A stretch of DNA of 64,000 nucleotides from Canna indica (taxonomy: Eukaryota > Streptophyta > Magnoliopsida > Zingiberales > Cannaceae). Location: positions 6,946,501-7,010,500 of the forward strand of contig CP136895.1 in the NCBI GenBank assembly GCA_034359265.1. Reading direction: 5' to 3'. The notes below the pieces were generated by a model. The model was not told the DNA's origin and did no database searches. It worked only from the letters and a program-made list of their open reading frames with translations. The position numbers and the translations under genes are program-made. The stretch's first letter is position 1. Each line of letters starts with the position of its first letter. Below, one piece after another: positions 22,754 to 35,193 of this stretch.

Positions 22754-24045
22754 TATTTATTTATTTTTATTAAAAAAATTTGATAAATCTAATCAATATT
22801 TTAACGAAATTAACAAATCTAATTCATCTTTTAATTTGCATCAATTATAACACGTACTTATTAATTTATATCAATTCTAATCTTTCGTCTACTTACTGTT
22901 AATCACCCCGTTAGTTGCTGACGTCTCATCCTAGTCAGCAACTTAATTTATATTTTTTTAATCTGAACTTGTTACATCATCATATTTTTTTAAAAAAATT
23001 GACAAATCTAACTTAATTATACTTTGACAAAATTAATAAATCTAACTCATATTTTAATTTGCATCAATTATAATACGTACTTATGAATTTACACTAATTC
23101 TAACATTTCGTCTACTTATTGTTAATCGTTTCGTTAGTTGTTGACGTGACATTCTAATCAGCAACTTAGTTTATATGTTTTTAACCTGAACTTATCACGT
23201 CAGCCTATTCTAAAAGAATAAAAAAATATAAACTAAGTTGATTTTTTTAAATCTGAACTTGTCACGTCAGCCTATTGGTGCGTGGCCAGAGCCACCAGCA
23301 TCATGACCACCCTCAGCGGTGCGCCGTGGCACTTCTGCTTCCCGACGCTGAAGGGCAAGATCTTGAAGTCAGGCTCGTGGCTTATTTTCATTCTCTACTG
23401 CTTGCCTTCACCCTTCGTCGACAATAGGTGCCGCTCCGATCGAAACTCGTCAATGTCGACGTTGCGCGTGTTCCTCCACAACGTGTGCGTGTTGATGAAC
23501 ACTGGCGTCTTGGTGGGGATGTCGTCCCTCATGGCCTTGGTGGCCCTAATAGATTTGTGGGGGATGATGAACGGGCCCGTCGGGTGCATGCGAAAGGTCT
23601 CCCTGACGACGCACCGGAGGTACGTTAGGCCGCCCAAGTCCGCCTCCTACACAAGTCGCGTCAACAACTAATGAGACGATTAACAACAAGTAGACGGGAG
23701 ATTAGAATTGATGTAAATTCGTAAGTACGAATTATAACTGATGCAAATTAAAAGGTGGGTTAGATTTGTTAATTTCGTCAAAGTATGAGTTCGCTTTGTC
23801 AATTTTCCTTTTAAAATAGGGTGACATGGTAAGTTCAGATTAAAAAAATATAAATTAAGTTACTGACTTGGATGTCACGTCAACAACTAACGACACGATT
23901 AACAACAAGTAGAGGAAAGGTTAGAATTGATATAAATTCGTAAGTACAGATTATAATTGATGCAAATTAAAAGATGAGTTAGATTTATTAATTTCGTCAA
24001 AGTATGAGTTAGATTTGTCAATTTTTCCTTTTTATTAATTAATTT
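22754..24045. mobile_element. Pack-type element carrying a P450 fragment
   Basis: The left flank (22754-23275) and right flank (23655-24045) are inverted copies. Shared blocks include ACAAATCTAACTCAT, TTTTAATTTGCATCAATTATAA, GTTAGTTGTTGACGTGACAT and AACCTGAACTTGTCACGTCAG (or their complements). Each flank itself holds two direct copies of a roughly 250-300-bp unit. The GC-rich P450 fragment sits exactly between them. Terminal duplications were not resolved, so the superfamily (MULE-like by architecture) is inferred. Confidence 0.7.
23273..23649 (-). pseudogene. CYP703: Captured cytochrome P450 fragment (CYP703-like)
   Basis: The minus strand reads GGLTYLRCVVRETFRMHP (ExxR of the K helix), GPFIIPHKSIRAT, PVFINTHTLWRNT, DEFRSERH (the PERF position), a TAG stop, then MKISHEPDFKILPFS and VGKQKCHGAPL (heme loop). 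The family pattern FxxGxRxCxG keeps Cys but has Gln for the usual basic residue. The wording is closest to CYP703, a pollen-wall fatty-acid hydroxylase family, judged from memory of family motifs. It covers only about the last quarter of a P450, with one stop, so it is not an enzyme gene. Antisense transcription against a parent gene is conceivable but unshown. Confidence 0.8.
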
Positions 24046-27000
24046 CCTCACATCTCGGATGTCCCCATTGCTATTATTATTAATTAACTAGTGCTTTGCA
24101 CAATTAATTTGTAATTTTAAAAATAAAAAAGTTTCAAATTAAATATTATATTTTAATATATATTTATATAAAAATAAATATTTTTGATATTTTTCTTATT
24201 TTATAATATAAATTTAATTTTAAAATTAATTTTTATAATTTTAGAAAATAATTATATTAAACTTCAATTAGTTTAAATTGTAAATTAAACTTTATCTATA
24301 ATTTAATATTTTTAGTAATTTAAATAAAATTTATAATTCAATAATTATATACATAGATTTTTCAAAAATAAATTACTATAGTATTTGCATATTATAAAAA
24401 AAATTATATTTTTAAGAATAAAAACATTAAATAAGATTAAAAAATTGGTTGAAATTAAATTATAATTTTAAATGATAATATTCATATCAATATACTTAAA
24501 GAATAATAACAAATATCATATATATGAAAATATATAAACACATCACAAAAAAATAAATATTAATTTAATTTAATTTTATACAATTATGAAAGTGTGCAAG
24601 TATATTTATATAATTTAATTTAAAAGAACTATAAGTAATAATTAAATTTAATACTAAAAAATAAAAAATAGAAAGATAAAAAATAAATTGTCTTAAATTA
24701 GAAAGGAATGTAGTCTACAAAGATATTTATAGTTATTAATTGGTGAATAGTTAATTGGTCATTAGAAAGGAAAGCGATCTACAACGCGATTTATGATTCA
24801 TATACAAACGTATGTACAATCCGAAGATTAGTAATTAATAGTTATTTTACCATAACAATAATACATTCATATAAAAAGAACATAGAAAAATAAAAGTTCA
24901 TATAAATAAATTTATAATATTGAGTAACATAAAAAAAAATATCAATAAGATATAAATTTAAAAATGGGAACAATCTTTTTATATAATAATATTAAATTAT
25001 TTCAAAATACATATATCTTATTTAAAGTATTTTTTAATGAAAAAATAAACTAATAGTTAATTTTCAAAATAAATAAATAATAATATTTCAGAACAAATAA
25101 AAACTATATGGATATTTAATCAAAAAATATAGAAAAAAAATAAAAAATAAAATTATTAATATATTTAAGAATAAACATCAAATATAATGCAAATATGAAG
25201 TAATTATATCAATTTAAATTGTATAAGTAAAGATAATTAATTCAAAAATAAGAAATCTAAAATTATTTATTTTTAAAAAAAAATACAAAAAATGATATTT
25301 TAGAAATACTAAAGTAATATAAAAGATAATTATATTCATTAAAAAATATTTTCAACAACTATTTAGTAAATATATAATTATTATAATTTAGAAAAATAAT
25401 GATTTTGAAGAATAAACACCGAAAAAATAGAGCAAAATTTATAACAATAAAAATACAAAATATTACATAAAATGTAAATCAAGATTCAGTATTAATTTTT
25501 TAAAAGGGAAAAATTTAAACTCCAATAAATAAATAATGTTTCTCTGTACTTGTACACATTTATTTCAAAATATACTTAATTATTTTATAAAGAGTATTTT
25601 TTTAATAAAAATCTTTAGTTGTAATGATATTTTGCATGAAAAAAATCAAAATAATTATAATAAGTTTATATAGATTTTAATGAAAAAAATAAATAAATTA
25701 CAAAAGTAAGAATATTTTTTATGGATAAAAATCAAATATAATATAAATATAAGATAACAAATCGAAAGAATTGGAAAATGAGATATTTAAGTTATTTTAT
25801 ATAGATTTCAATGATTAAAAAATAAATAAATCACAAAAATAGGAATATTTTTTATGGATAAAACTTAAATATAATATATATAAGATAAAAATTTGAAAGA
25901 ATTAGAAAATACGATATTTAAATTATTTTAAACTACATAATTTTTTTTATTTTGAAATACTATATATTAAATTTTGCTTAAAAAATTTAGACGAGTTTGA
26001 AAACATGATGATTATATTAGGAATTTAAGTGGGTGAATATAAGGAATAAAATTAAAAAGTAAGGGTATAAGTGAAATATCAAATATTAGAAATTTTGGGT
26101 GAAAAAAAAATTGAGATTAGAGATTTAAGAGGGGTTAAAGATAAGAAATAAAATTAAAAATATAATGGTACAAGTGAAAGACAAAAATAAGGGTATAAGC
26201 GAATGATAAAAAAGAAATATTTGAAAGAAAAAATTAAGGAGAAAATTTAGGCAAGAAAAATATGTTGCTGGTTTATATATATATAAAGTTATATATATTA
26301 AGTGTTAAAATCAGTGAAAATTGTTTTTTAAATAATTCTAGTTTGCCCCTAAAATTTTATTTATTTATTTTTTTTCAAATTTGACCATCAACTTGACTTG
26401 CAAAATTTGCAAAACAAGGTAGGAATAGTAAATTCAGGTTAATATGAAGTAATATTTAGTTTTTGACATGTAAGAAAAAATCTTATTGTATACAGTTGTA
26501 TATTTAAAAACTTAAATAAAAATATATTCACATATTCATTGAAATATTTATTAAAATATAAAATAAAAAAGAAATAGTTATACTCAAAGGTATAATTTGA
26601 TTTGATACAATTTTTATTAAATTTAATTTAATTATAAATTCTATAGTTCATTAATTAAATATTACCATACACGTGTTCATATTTGTGTCCTATGTAGCTC
26701 CAATGAAAAATCACATGATCACTTATTCATCGTGCATCTTCTCCTATCAGAGTAGGTTGTGTATGCTAAACACTCATCACTTCCCTCCTTTCTTACTCAA
26801 GTATAAAGCATGGTGGGGCCCATCGGGGGGAAGAACATGCGAAAACGAAGAAAATATGTGGTGTTGATGATCTAAAAGGATAAAATCTAGTTTGAAAAGA
26901 ATAATATATTAAAATCTCACGTTGCTTTGTGTTGTGATCTAAATAACTTGATTGAATAATCATTTTCTCTTGAGCTAATTTTTGGATTAGAGTTAGGTCC

Positions 27001-27252
27001 AGTGCTGATTTTCTAACATTGTATCAAAGCTAAACTTATTGTTGATAGTGAACCACTTGCAAAACTTGACGCTCCATTTGTGGATCCTAAACATGAGAGG
27101 CTTGAGGTTGTGGTATAGATAACATTTAAATAGATTGGACAATTCTTCCCTATTGAACTGGCTTTTGGGCTCCAATGTTAATTTTCTAACATAATATTCG
27201 TTTCAACACTGGTAAACCTTTCCTTGAGCTCGCTTTAGAAGGAGCAAATCTC
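24046..27252. other. Very AT-rich gene-free stretch
   Basis: 24050-26340 is dominated by A/T homopolymers and simple words with no ORF above about 60 codons. 26640-27250 is less extreme and holds ATTTTCTAACA followed by TTGTATCAAAGC near 27005-27035, which may be the end of a decayed copia LTR and its primer site, but nothing more supports that. Confidence 0.5.
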
Positions 27253-27815
27253 TTTGGCCCCGTTTGGTGTCATGTATAAGTCCCCTGTATAGTATTATCA
27301 TAATGCTATACAGAAATATTAAAATGGGATGTAAATTAATTAATTCATAGATTAGAAATAATACGTCAAACTGTGTATTAATAATACACCATGGAACCCA
27401 ATCATTAGGTTGTATTAGATAAGAAATTGATTACCTGATACCTCTTCTCATTCACGAAATTACCCCAAATCTCGTGTTCTTGTCGCGCGCCGCTTTGAGG
27501 ACGCCTCACCAAACTCCTATGCAGTCTTCTCCTTCATTGCCTTCACCCCTCTCCGACGTCGCCCTCACCCTCGCCGAACTCCTTAGTTGGAGTCTTCCCC
27601 TCCCTCGTCTTCATCCTCTCCGACGCAATCCACCTCATCGCCCTCACCCTCTCCGACACTACAAGGCGACCTGTCGATGGTCGTCTGGCGTCCCACAATG
27701 ATCAAAGTCACCAACCTTAATTTTATTCTTCAATTCTACAAGCAGGTACTTCGCCATTAAATTGAAATTGAAATCTAAATTGAACCGAATATTTTATCTG
27801 CACCAAACATAGTGT
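27253..27815. mobile_element. Possible MITE with a GC-rich insert
   Basis: Ends GGCCCCGTTTGGTGTCATG (27258) and CACCAAACATAGTG (about 27800) are roughly complementary, as in GTTTGGT-type MITEs. The middle (27474-27701) is CT-rich and GC-rich and translates to low-complexity Pro/Ser/Arg text with no domain, so it may be a captured UTR or exon piece. Confidence 0.35.
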
Positions 27816-28375
27816 AAGTTATATAGGCTCATTATACATATCTGCATCAAATACTATATAATAATAATATAATACATGCTAGTACTATATAAGTTAGTAA
27901 ATACATACTAGTACTATACATGTTAATACAATACAACGTAGCAAATAGACTTTTTTTAAAATCTTGTACATCCTTATGATCGAGTACTCTACTTTCTTTC
28001 TCTTGGTTGTTTTTGTAAATTTTTGTACATTCATATTGCTTGTATTTTTCATCTCTTATGATCAATACAAGGTTTATTTTTTTAAAAAAAATGTATTTAA
28101 TAAAAATATTAGATTTTATAGTGCATAATTTTATTCTTCTTCTCCTTCTTCTTTTATGAAATCCTATTTTAGGATTCGCTCAAGTCTTTAGATAGGAACA
28201 ATATGTTTCGCTATTAATGAAAAAATAAATTCTTATCAACTTAAAGATACTAAATAATTCAATAATTTGAGATTAACAAATCACCGTGGGTTAATAATTT
28301 TCACCTTGAAATTTCGATGATGGAAGATACCCCAATAACAATTTGCCCAAATTTGATTACTTAAATTTTTTTAAG
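27816..28375. other. AT-rich intergenic DNA
   Basis: No gene is seen. Repeated ATACTAGTACTATA-type words occur at 27880-27920. Confidence 0.4.
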
Positions 28376-29412
28376 AGAAAAGGTAAAAAAATGCTCCCAA
28401 CATTTTCTCACATGTACTAAAAAACTCCTAAGATTTTTTTGGGATAAAAAATATTCCTTACATTATGAAATTGAATACAAAAATATCACTATAGGTAAAC
28501 GATATTAATTGAAAGATAACGGAGCTGACGTGTACATGTGGCGCGCATGCGAACCAAGACATTTTCTCACGGATATTAAAATGCCCCTGACGTTTTTTCA
28601 CGGGTACTAAAATGGCCCTAATATTTTCTCACGAGTACAAAAATGTCCCAAACGTTTGTTTTTGAGCTAAAATACCTTTGATGTTATTGAAAATGATACA
28701 AAATGACACTAGACTAATTTTTGTTAGCTGAGACTTAACGAATATGTCGTTGATGCTGACAAAGATATTGACTTTACATGTGTCGCAAATGCAGAGAGCA
28801 ACTTGCCACGTAATCAACACAGAAGAAATCGAAACTGAAATCGAAAACTGAAAATTTAGGAAATAAAAATCGAAACTAAAATCATCAAATTGGTTACTCG
28901 AAAATTTTGGTTCGATTTCAAATCGGTTTTCAATTAACCAAATTTTTAATTTTTTTACTCACCCCTACAATTGCGTGACAAGCTGTTCTCTGCATGTGCA
29001 CCACGTGTAAAGTCAACATCTCTATCAGTATTCGTGACATTTGTGTTAAGTCTCACATAACATAAGTTAGTTTGGTATTATTTTTGTACCATTTTCAATA
29101 AATTCGAAGGTGTTTTAGCTTCAAAACAAATGTTAGAGGCATTTTAGTACCCGTGAAAAAAAATTAAGAGCATTTTTGTACCCGTGAGAAAACATTATGG
29201 ATATTTTAGTACTCGTGAGAAAATATCTTGACTTGCATGCGCGCCACATGTCCACGTCAGTTCTGTTATCTCTCAATTAATGTCATTTACTTATAAAAGT
29301 ATTTTTGTACTTAATTTTATAATATAAAAGATATTTTTGATCTAAAAATTTTTTAGAAGAGATTTAGTAGCCTTTCGAAAATTTTAGAGACATTTTTTAC
29401 CCTTTTTCCCTT
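28376..29412. mobile_element. Foldback element with a nested MITE
   Basis: The two halves are inverted copies: AAAAGGTAAAAAAATGC at the left pairs with the ATTTTTTACCCTTTTT end at the right. GCTGACGTG.ACATGTGGCGCGCATGC pairs with its complement near 29235-29265, and TTGACTTTACATGTG pairs with CACGTGTAAAGTCAA near 29001-29016. The centre (28815-28968) is a different small element. It ends about 40 bases before the GC-rich candidate first exon at 29450. Confidence 0.7.
28815..28968. mobile_element. Small hAT-like MITE at the foldback centre
   Basis: It starts near AGAAATCGAAACTGAAATCG and ends ...TTTACTCACCCCTA, and is internally rich in GAAAATCG / CGATTTC complements. Its end matches the TAGGGGTGAG type seen at 20244-20752. 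Confidence 0.45.
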
Positions 29413-29449
29413 CTTTTATCGTTTACATATAATTTCAAAATACCTGAAA

Positions 29450-29964
29450 CCTAAATCCCTAATCTCAGTTCCCGAACCCAGCCGCACGACGACTCTCTCT
29501 GTAAGCTGAATCCCATCGTTGTCCTCTCTCCCTGCTCGGTGGTCACCCTGTTCGTTGGCGAGCGATCTCTCCCTGTTCGCTGCCGCTCTCTCTGCTCGGC
29601 GACCGCTAGTCGACAACCCCTGCTTTTTCTGCTCTCCATGCTCGGCGGCTGCTCTCCCTGTGCGGCGGCCAGTGGTCGACAATCCCTGCTTGGCGACTGC
29701 TCTTCCTGCGCGGCAGTTGGTCTCCCTGATCCGAGGCTTCTCTCCCTCCGTCCCTGCGTGCATCGTGCAGCGTTGCGCATCTGTATCCCGTCGTGGGCCG
29801 TTGCTCGCTCTTCCTGCGTCCATGCGTGCAGTCCTCCACGTTTGCACCCCATTGTCGCCAGCGATCACAATGACCACGCCTGCAATTCCAGCTCGCTCTC
29901 CGTTTGTCGCGCACCCAACTCTGTGTCTCTATCTGCGGCCGGCGATCACAGCGAAGAATCGTCG
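29450..29964 (+). other. Candidate first (leader) exon of the YCF20-like gene
   Basis: This 0.5-kb GC-rich block stands out from AT-rich surroundings and ends in a strong donor (GAATCGTCG|GTGAGC at 29964/29965). It contains imperfect repeats of about 55-60 bp (GTCGACAA.CCCTGCTT core at about 29610 and 29675). ORFs run through it in two frames, but joined to the candidate next exon (30588) they soon meet a stop, so it is more likely untranslated. The link to the downstream gene is inference. Confidence 0.35.
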
Positions 29965-30587
29965 GTGAGCCGATTAGTTAAGGTTTATCTGTTTCACCTC
30001 ACCTAAGTCAATAATTTGTTTGAATACATACTGCTTATAGTTGCTAAAATGTAGTCTACATTATAGCTTTTTCTGCGCAGTAAAAATTAGTTAAGTAGTT
30101 TTATTTATCGTTAAATTATTGATTAATTACAAGTTATATGATTGCCTTTTAATTTACAGTTCATTTACTAAATTTGTAGTTTATTTACATCTTAAGTTCA
30201 TGTCATTTTGTGTATCTCATACTTATCGATTTATATGGCACTTAATTACTTGCAATTGTTTTAGATTATTAGTAATGTGGAGCTTTTAGTTGTTCCCATG
30301 TTTGTTTTCCATGTTTTTAGATTGTTATAAGATTATTTTTGTTGTTCTAGGATGTTTCAGATTGTTTTCACGTTAGTTTTCAAAAAATTTCAGCCCATTC
30401 AGTCCGAGTATTTTTACGGTTCCTGGATCTATCTGACCGGCTTGATACTGGGTCTGTTACCTGACAGGTACCTGATAATTGGTATCTTGTTACTCAGGGT
30501 TCAGATAGTTTGGTAGCTATCTGGCCAGTTTCGCATACAGTTTCTACTAGTAGGTTTTGAAACGGTTTTGGGTTCTGGTACCCATAG

Positions 30588-30776
30588 GAAGCAGAGGGCA
30601 TGATGGTGACTTTTGCGCACCTTTATCTGCTGTCCATGGACTTGAGTGCCTTGAGAAGCAGTTCCTTCTCCCTACCAGCCACAGTGGGATCTGGCACTGG
30701 AAGAGTGCGTCACATGCCCCTGCCAGCACCCAGCTAAGCTCGGCATCAGGCCTTATTCGATCCATGAAATGAAGAG
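30588..30776 (+). other. Candidate second exon of the YCF20-like gene
   Basis: A higher-GC block lies between an acceptor (TACCCATAG|GAAG) and a donor (AAGAG|GTCTTT). Its end leaves two bases (phase 2), which fits either acceptor of the YCF20 exon (36211 or 36232); joining gives IHEMK..RWRTAFALDTGG. That frame has a TGA at 30652-30654, while the frame opened by the ATG at 30600 (MMVTFAHLYLLSMDLSALRS) stops at 30735-30737. A transit peptide would therefore need a frame change, an unrecognised intron or a sequence error. Confidence 0.35.
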
Positions 30777-31689
30777 GTCTTTTCTTTCTATCTCTGCATG
30801 ATTCATATGTGAAGAAATGAAATTAAGTTGGGTACTTGGGTGAGAGAATCATGGATAGGGGTTTTCGATTAAGAGCCTCAAAAAAATGTTTGCTTCAGTA
30901 AGTTTTACTGTTCTAATCTAGTGCTGGAGGTATCTACTCTACCCTTAATATAATTTAGAAGGTAGTGAAAGAAAGGGTTTGTGTATGTTAACTCTAAGAA
31001 TGGATTAGTTAAAGGAAGTCAAATGAAAAATCCTATGTAGGCAAAGCATAAACCAAATGGAGAAAATGATGGATTCCCCCTGGATTTTGGAATATGAGAA
31101 TGATATTGACATATTTCATCGTTTGTTTATGAAAATTGTTAACCTTTTACTGGGATGTATTAATGTCTACAACTGTGGTTGCAATTGTGCAATTTGCTCT
31201 TAAAAAGAAAACATCTTTCTTTGTTACAAGACATTAAATATGAGGCCTGAATTTTAGTTACGGTTTCATTATGATATTAAATGGATATTCAATGAACAAA
31301 AATGCTTCACAGATTGCCAACATATATAATAAGTAGTTTTAGCTCTTGGAACATATCAAGTCTTTATCGACATGAATGTCTGAATTGATATCAGCCATAC
31401 TACTGAAGCTGACACGTTTATATGTTATACTATTACATGATTATGTTGAAGGTGGACAGGGTTAGTGAGAAGGCAATTGAAATTGTAAAGTGAACCGTAG
31501 ATGGCAGTTTAGTGTTGATGTCATCGTGTATCTTACAAGAAACAGAACATGTGGGTATTATTTACTTTGTGTATTTAAGTAAGAGTAAGAATCTTACTGT
31601 AAGGCATGATTAATGGAGTTCTACCGATATAATGTGCTTCACCGCAGGCTCCTTAGACAACTTGTTAGCCCGACTTCAGGCTTATCTAT

Positions 31690-31845
31690 TCTTGTTTTTT
31701 TTGCGAAAGATAACTTGTATTTATCATAAGGATTGAGAAATACAAGTATAGAAGGGCGGAGAGGGTACAATTTACAAGTGGAGCCAAGGCACACCGAAAA
31801 AGAAGGAAAAAGAGTAACACTATCAGGACACGAATACAAGTGGCT
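31690..31845 (-). mobile_element. LINE 3'-end fragment
   Basis: The minus strand ends CTTTCGCAAAAAAAACAAG after TTGATAAATACAAGTTATC-like text, the usual tail of plant LINEs. Upstream text has no domain. It is short and 5'-truncated. Confidence 0.4.
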
Positions 31846-32837
31846 TACCTAATCTTGTTGATTCCATAGGAATAAGATTTTAACATGGAAAACTCTACCT
31901 CGATAAATGATAGGAGGCAGGAATACGATCTAAATGATCAATTGAACTATGAAAATTACCCTTCTAATAGTCTTTTGCAATCACTAGCTGGGAATAAATT
32001 CAGAAGTTAGCAAATGTTGGATTGGGCATTTCGATTGTGGTACATTCACGAAGTTTTCTTTGAGCTTGAGGCTTTGTGTTGAATCTCTGATTCTCTATGT
32101 AATTATAGTTTGAGAGATCTGGTAGGCAGTATGGTAATACAGAATATGGAAGTCGGATTTTAGATGTTGACTTTTTTCTTCTTTTTTTATTCATGTAATT
32201 GGTTATTGTGACTTTATTCGTCCCTGAAGACATCAATCTGACTGTAGTTCCGAACTTCATAACTAGCAAGTTTAAGATGCTACGTGAAAGTTGTGAACTA
32301 CCAATTGTTATAGAGATATCTACTGAAACTGTATTTGATAACTTCACTTAGAGGTTGAAATACATAGACAAGTAGATGGGTTCATCGTAACTGACCTAAT
32401 TTCCAGATATATTATCTTATAACAATGTTAACCTTTTGTTTGGAACAATATTTCTATTGATCAATCAGAAAAAAAAAGGCTTATTTGGGGTCAATTTGCA
32501 GTTAGGATGATTGCAAACGTTAGTTTAAGCTCTAAATGGTATCAGCGCTATGTGCTCAGCTTCCTTTGGAGGTGCCATTATATAAGCTCAATCAAAGTGG
32601 GATCTCTGGTTCTTGAAATCCATCACTTTTTAACACATTCATTTAGATGTCGGTCTTCCACTTGAGACATGCATTTATAATCAATATGATAATGTTTTGG
32701 AGATGAATAAAGTTATATGGTCTTTTTGCATCATATATGAGTTGGTAGATATTTTGTATCTGTAGGTGCTTGAGTTCATGGCGATTGTTTGAAAGACTGC
32801 AAATTCAGGATTGACCATGAGAGAAGGCTGTTTAGAT

Positions 32838-33348
32838 TAGGGCTGGCAACGGATCGGATACGGTGCGGATACTGGATTATCCGTATCTGCACCGCACCCC
32901 ATATCCGCCCATCCGTATCCGCACCGTATCCGCTACGGATGTGAATATGGATATGCATATCCACACCGCTTCAAATACGGATATCCGCACCGCATCCGTA
33001 TCCGCACCGTATTTAATAAAAAAATATTAAAATAATATATTTAATTTAAAAATCAATAAATTACCAATTCATTGATTCAAAATAAATATATAATATACTT
33101 CAAAATTCATCTTGACATGAAATTACCATAGAGCTCTTATATATATATTAATAACTTATATGGGCAAAATAGTAATTCAGAGATGCGGATAGGCGGTGCG
33201 GATACGGTGCGGATCCACAGTTATATCCGTATCCGCACCATATCCGCGCGGATATAAGTTTTCTAAATTCGTATCCGTATCCATATCCATTTTTACTTGC
33301 GGATATGGATCGGATACGGTGCGGATGCGGATAAAATTGCCACCCCTA
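32838..33348. mobile_element. hAT-type MITE with 8-bp target duplication
   Basis: It starts TAGGGCTGGCAACGGATC and ends with TTGCCACCCCTA. The 8-bp duplication GTTTAGAT is exact on both sides (32830-32837, 33349-33356). The interior is built of many copies of GGATACGGTGCGGAT and its complement around an AT-rich core. It is 511 bp and non-coding. Confidence 0.9.
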
Positions 33349-34021
33349 GTTTAGATTGATGCAAATTCAGGATCCATTTGAACCCATTTAGACTGGGAAA
33401 GAAACACAGGAGCGTGTTTTCAGATTAGCTACTCTGTTTAACTTGACCCAAAAGCTCACATCATTCTCTGTTAATTGTCGCTGAAACTTAGTGTTTGAGA
33501 CTGAAGTAGTTCAGGCAGTGTTTGGTTCAAGGGAATAGATGGGGAATGAAATACTATTCTCAGAATCCCATCTATTCCTTTGTTTGGTTGCACATAATTA
33601 ATCCGGAATAGGTGGGGCCCTCTAAAACATAAGTAATAGCATTCCTTATGTAAAAGGATTACATTTCCCTACTTTGAGGTGGGGAATAGCATTCCTGATG
33701 TATTCCAGATGAAATATTACGCTACTCTCCTCCTTTCCTAGTTTCCGCATGTCTACACCCCGTCTCGCTCGTCTCCTCTCACCACGGTGTCTGTGAGAGA
33801 CGCTGCACAAAGATGCCTCTTGCACAGAGACGGTCGAGCAAGGCTCAAATCAAAATTAATTTATTTTTTATTATATTATTTATTAATTATAATAAATATA
33901 ATATAAAATATAAAATATTATTTTAAATAAATATATTCAATCAATAATTTTAAATTATATTACATTAATTTTATGATTTATTATATTATTAATTATAATA
34001 AATTATAATATATAATATTAT

Positions 34022-35078
34022 GAGGAATTTCCTAGATCCGGATTTTGGGAATGAGAAATTTCCAAAACCGGATTTGAAGATGTGAAATTCCCAAAATCGG
34101 AATTGAATGGATCGGATACCCATTTTACCCCTGGGCCAAAGTCTTTAACCACTTAGAGACTTTGGTAAAAATTAAAAAAAAAATATTAAAACATAATTTT
34201 AATTTATAAAAAAAATATTAAAACATAATTTTAATTTATAAAAAAAATATTTATAATAAAAATGAGGTGTTAGAGTCTAAAAAATATATTTTCAAACTCT
34301 CTAAAGTCTAAATCATTAGAGAGTTTTGCACAAAGTCTATGAAAGTTTAAATTAAAAATTGTGAAAATTTTTTTACCACTGCACATCTTTTATATTTTAA
34401 AAAATATTTTATTAATTAATTTTTTTTAATTATAAAACTATTATAGACTTTGGGCAAAAGTTTCTAATGCATTAGAGACTTTTGTCCAAAATCTATAAAA
34501 CTAATTTTTAATTAAAAATAGTGAAATATTTTTTGTCCAAAATATTTTGATAGACTCTAGCACATCTTTTATATCACATGTAATTTTTTCGTAAATTAAA
34601 TTTTATTTTTTATAATTATAAAATTATTATAAACAAAAGTATCTAACTCATTAGAGACTTTTGTGCAAAGTATATAATAGTTTCATAATTTTTTTAAAAA
34701 ATGTTTGAATTCATAAAATAATTTTTAATGATACAATAGAGGTATTATGATTTAGAAAAATATTTTACATCAAAATATTTCATAATTTTTTAATTTAAAT
34801 TTAAATTTATAGATTTGATACAAAAGTCTTTAATACATTAGAGAGTTTGAAAAATATATTTTTTATTCTCTAATATCTTGTTTTTATCATAAAAAATATT
34901 TTATAAATTTAAATTATTTTAAATATTTTTTTAATATTTTTTTTAATTTTTGTTAGAGACTTTGGCCAGGGGTAAAATGAGTATCTGATCCACTCAATTC
35001 CGGTTTTGCGAATTTCCCATCTTCAAATCTGGTTTTGGAAATTTCTCATTCCCAAAATTCGGATCTGGGAAATGGGTC
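34022..35078. mobile_element. Foldback element with 9-bp target duplication (MULE-like)
   Basis: The terminal repeats (ATTTCC.AGATCCG.ATTTTGGG at both ends, inverted) run about 100 bp to GGGGTAAAATG and GACTTTGGCC. The 9-bp sequence TAATATTAT flanks both sides (34013-34021, 35079-35087), as for MULEs, though in an AT-rich setting. The interior is AT-rich, with repeated inverted blocks around AGAGACTTTTG.CCAAA. There is no ORF. Confidence 0.75.
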
Positions 35079-35193
35079 TAATATTATTATAAGTAAATAT
35101 ATTCAATAAATAAAATTTAAAAGTTATTTATATTAATGTTTTAGATTTTAATTATATTATTATTAATTGCAATAAATTACAATATAAATATTA

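Noticed and set aside
27005..27035. Copia-like LTR end and primer-binding site (TTGTATCAAAGC)
   Set aside because: No partner LTR, TG start or coding domain was found nearby; a chance match is possible.
29519..30006. 149-155-codon ORFs on both strands
   Set aside because: Repeat-derived GC-rich text open in several frames, without a domain; joined to the next candidate exon they stop at once.
32531..32555. TGGTATCAGCGC primer-binding-like site
   Set aside because: No LTR terminus beside it and no internal retroelement sequence downstream.
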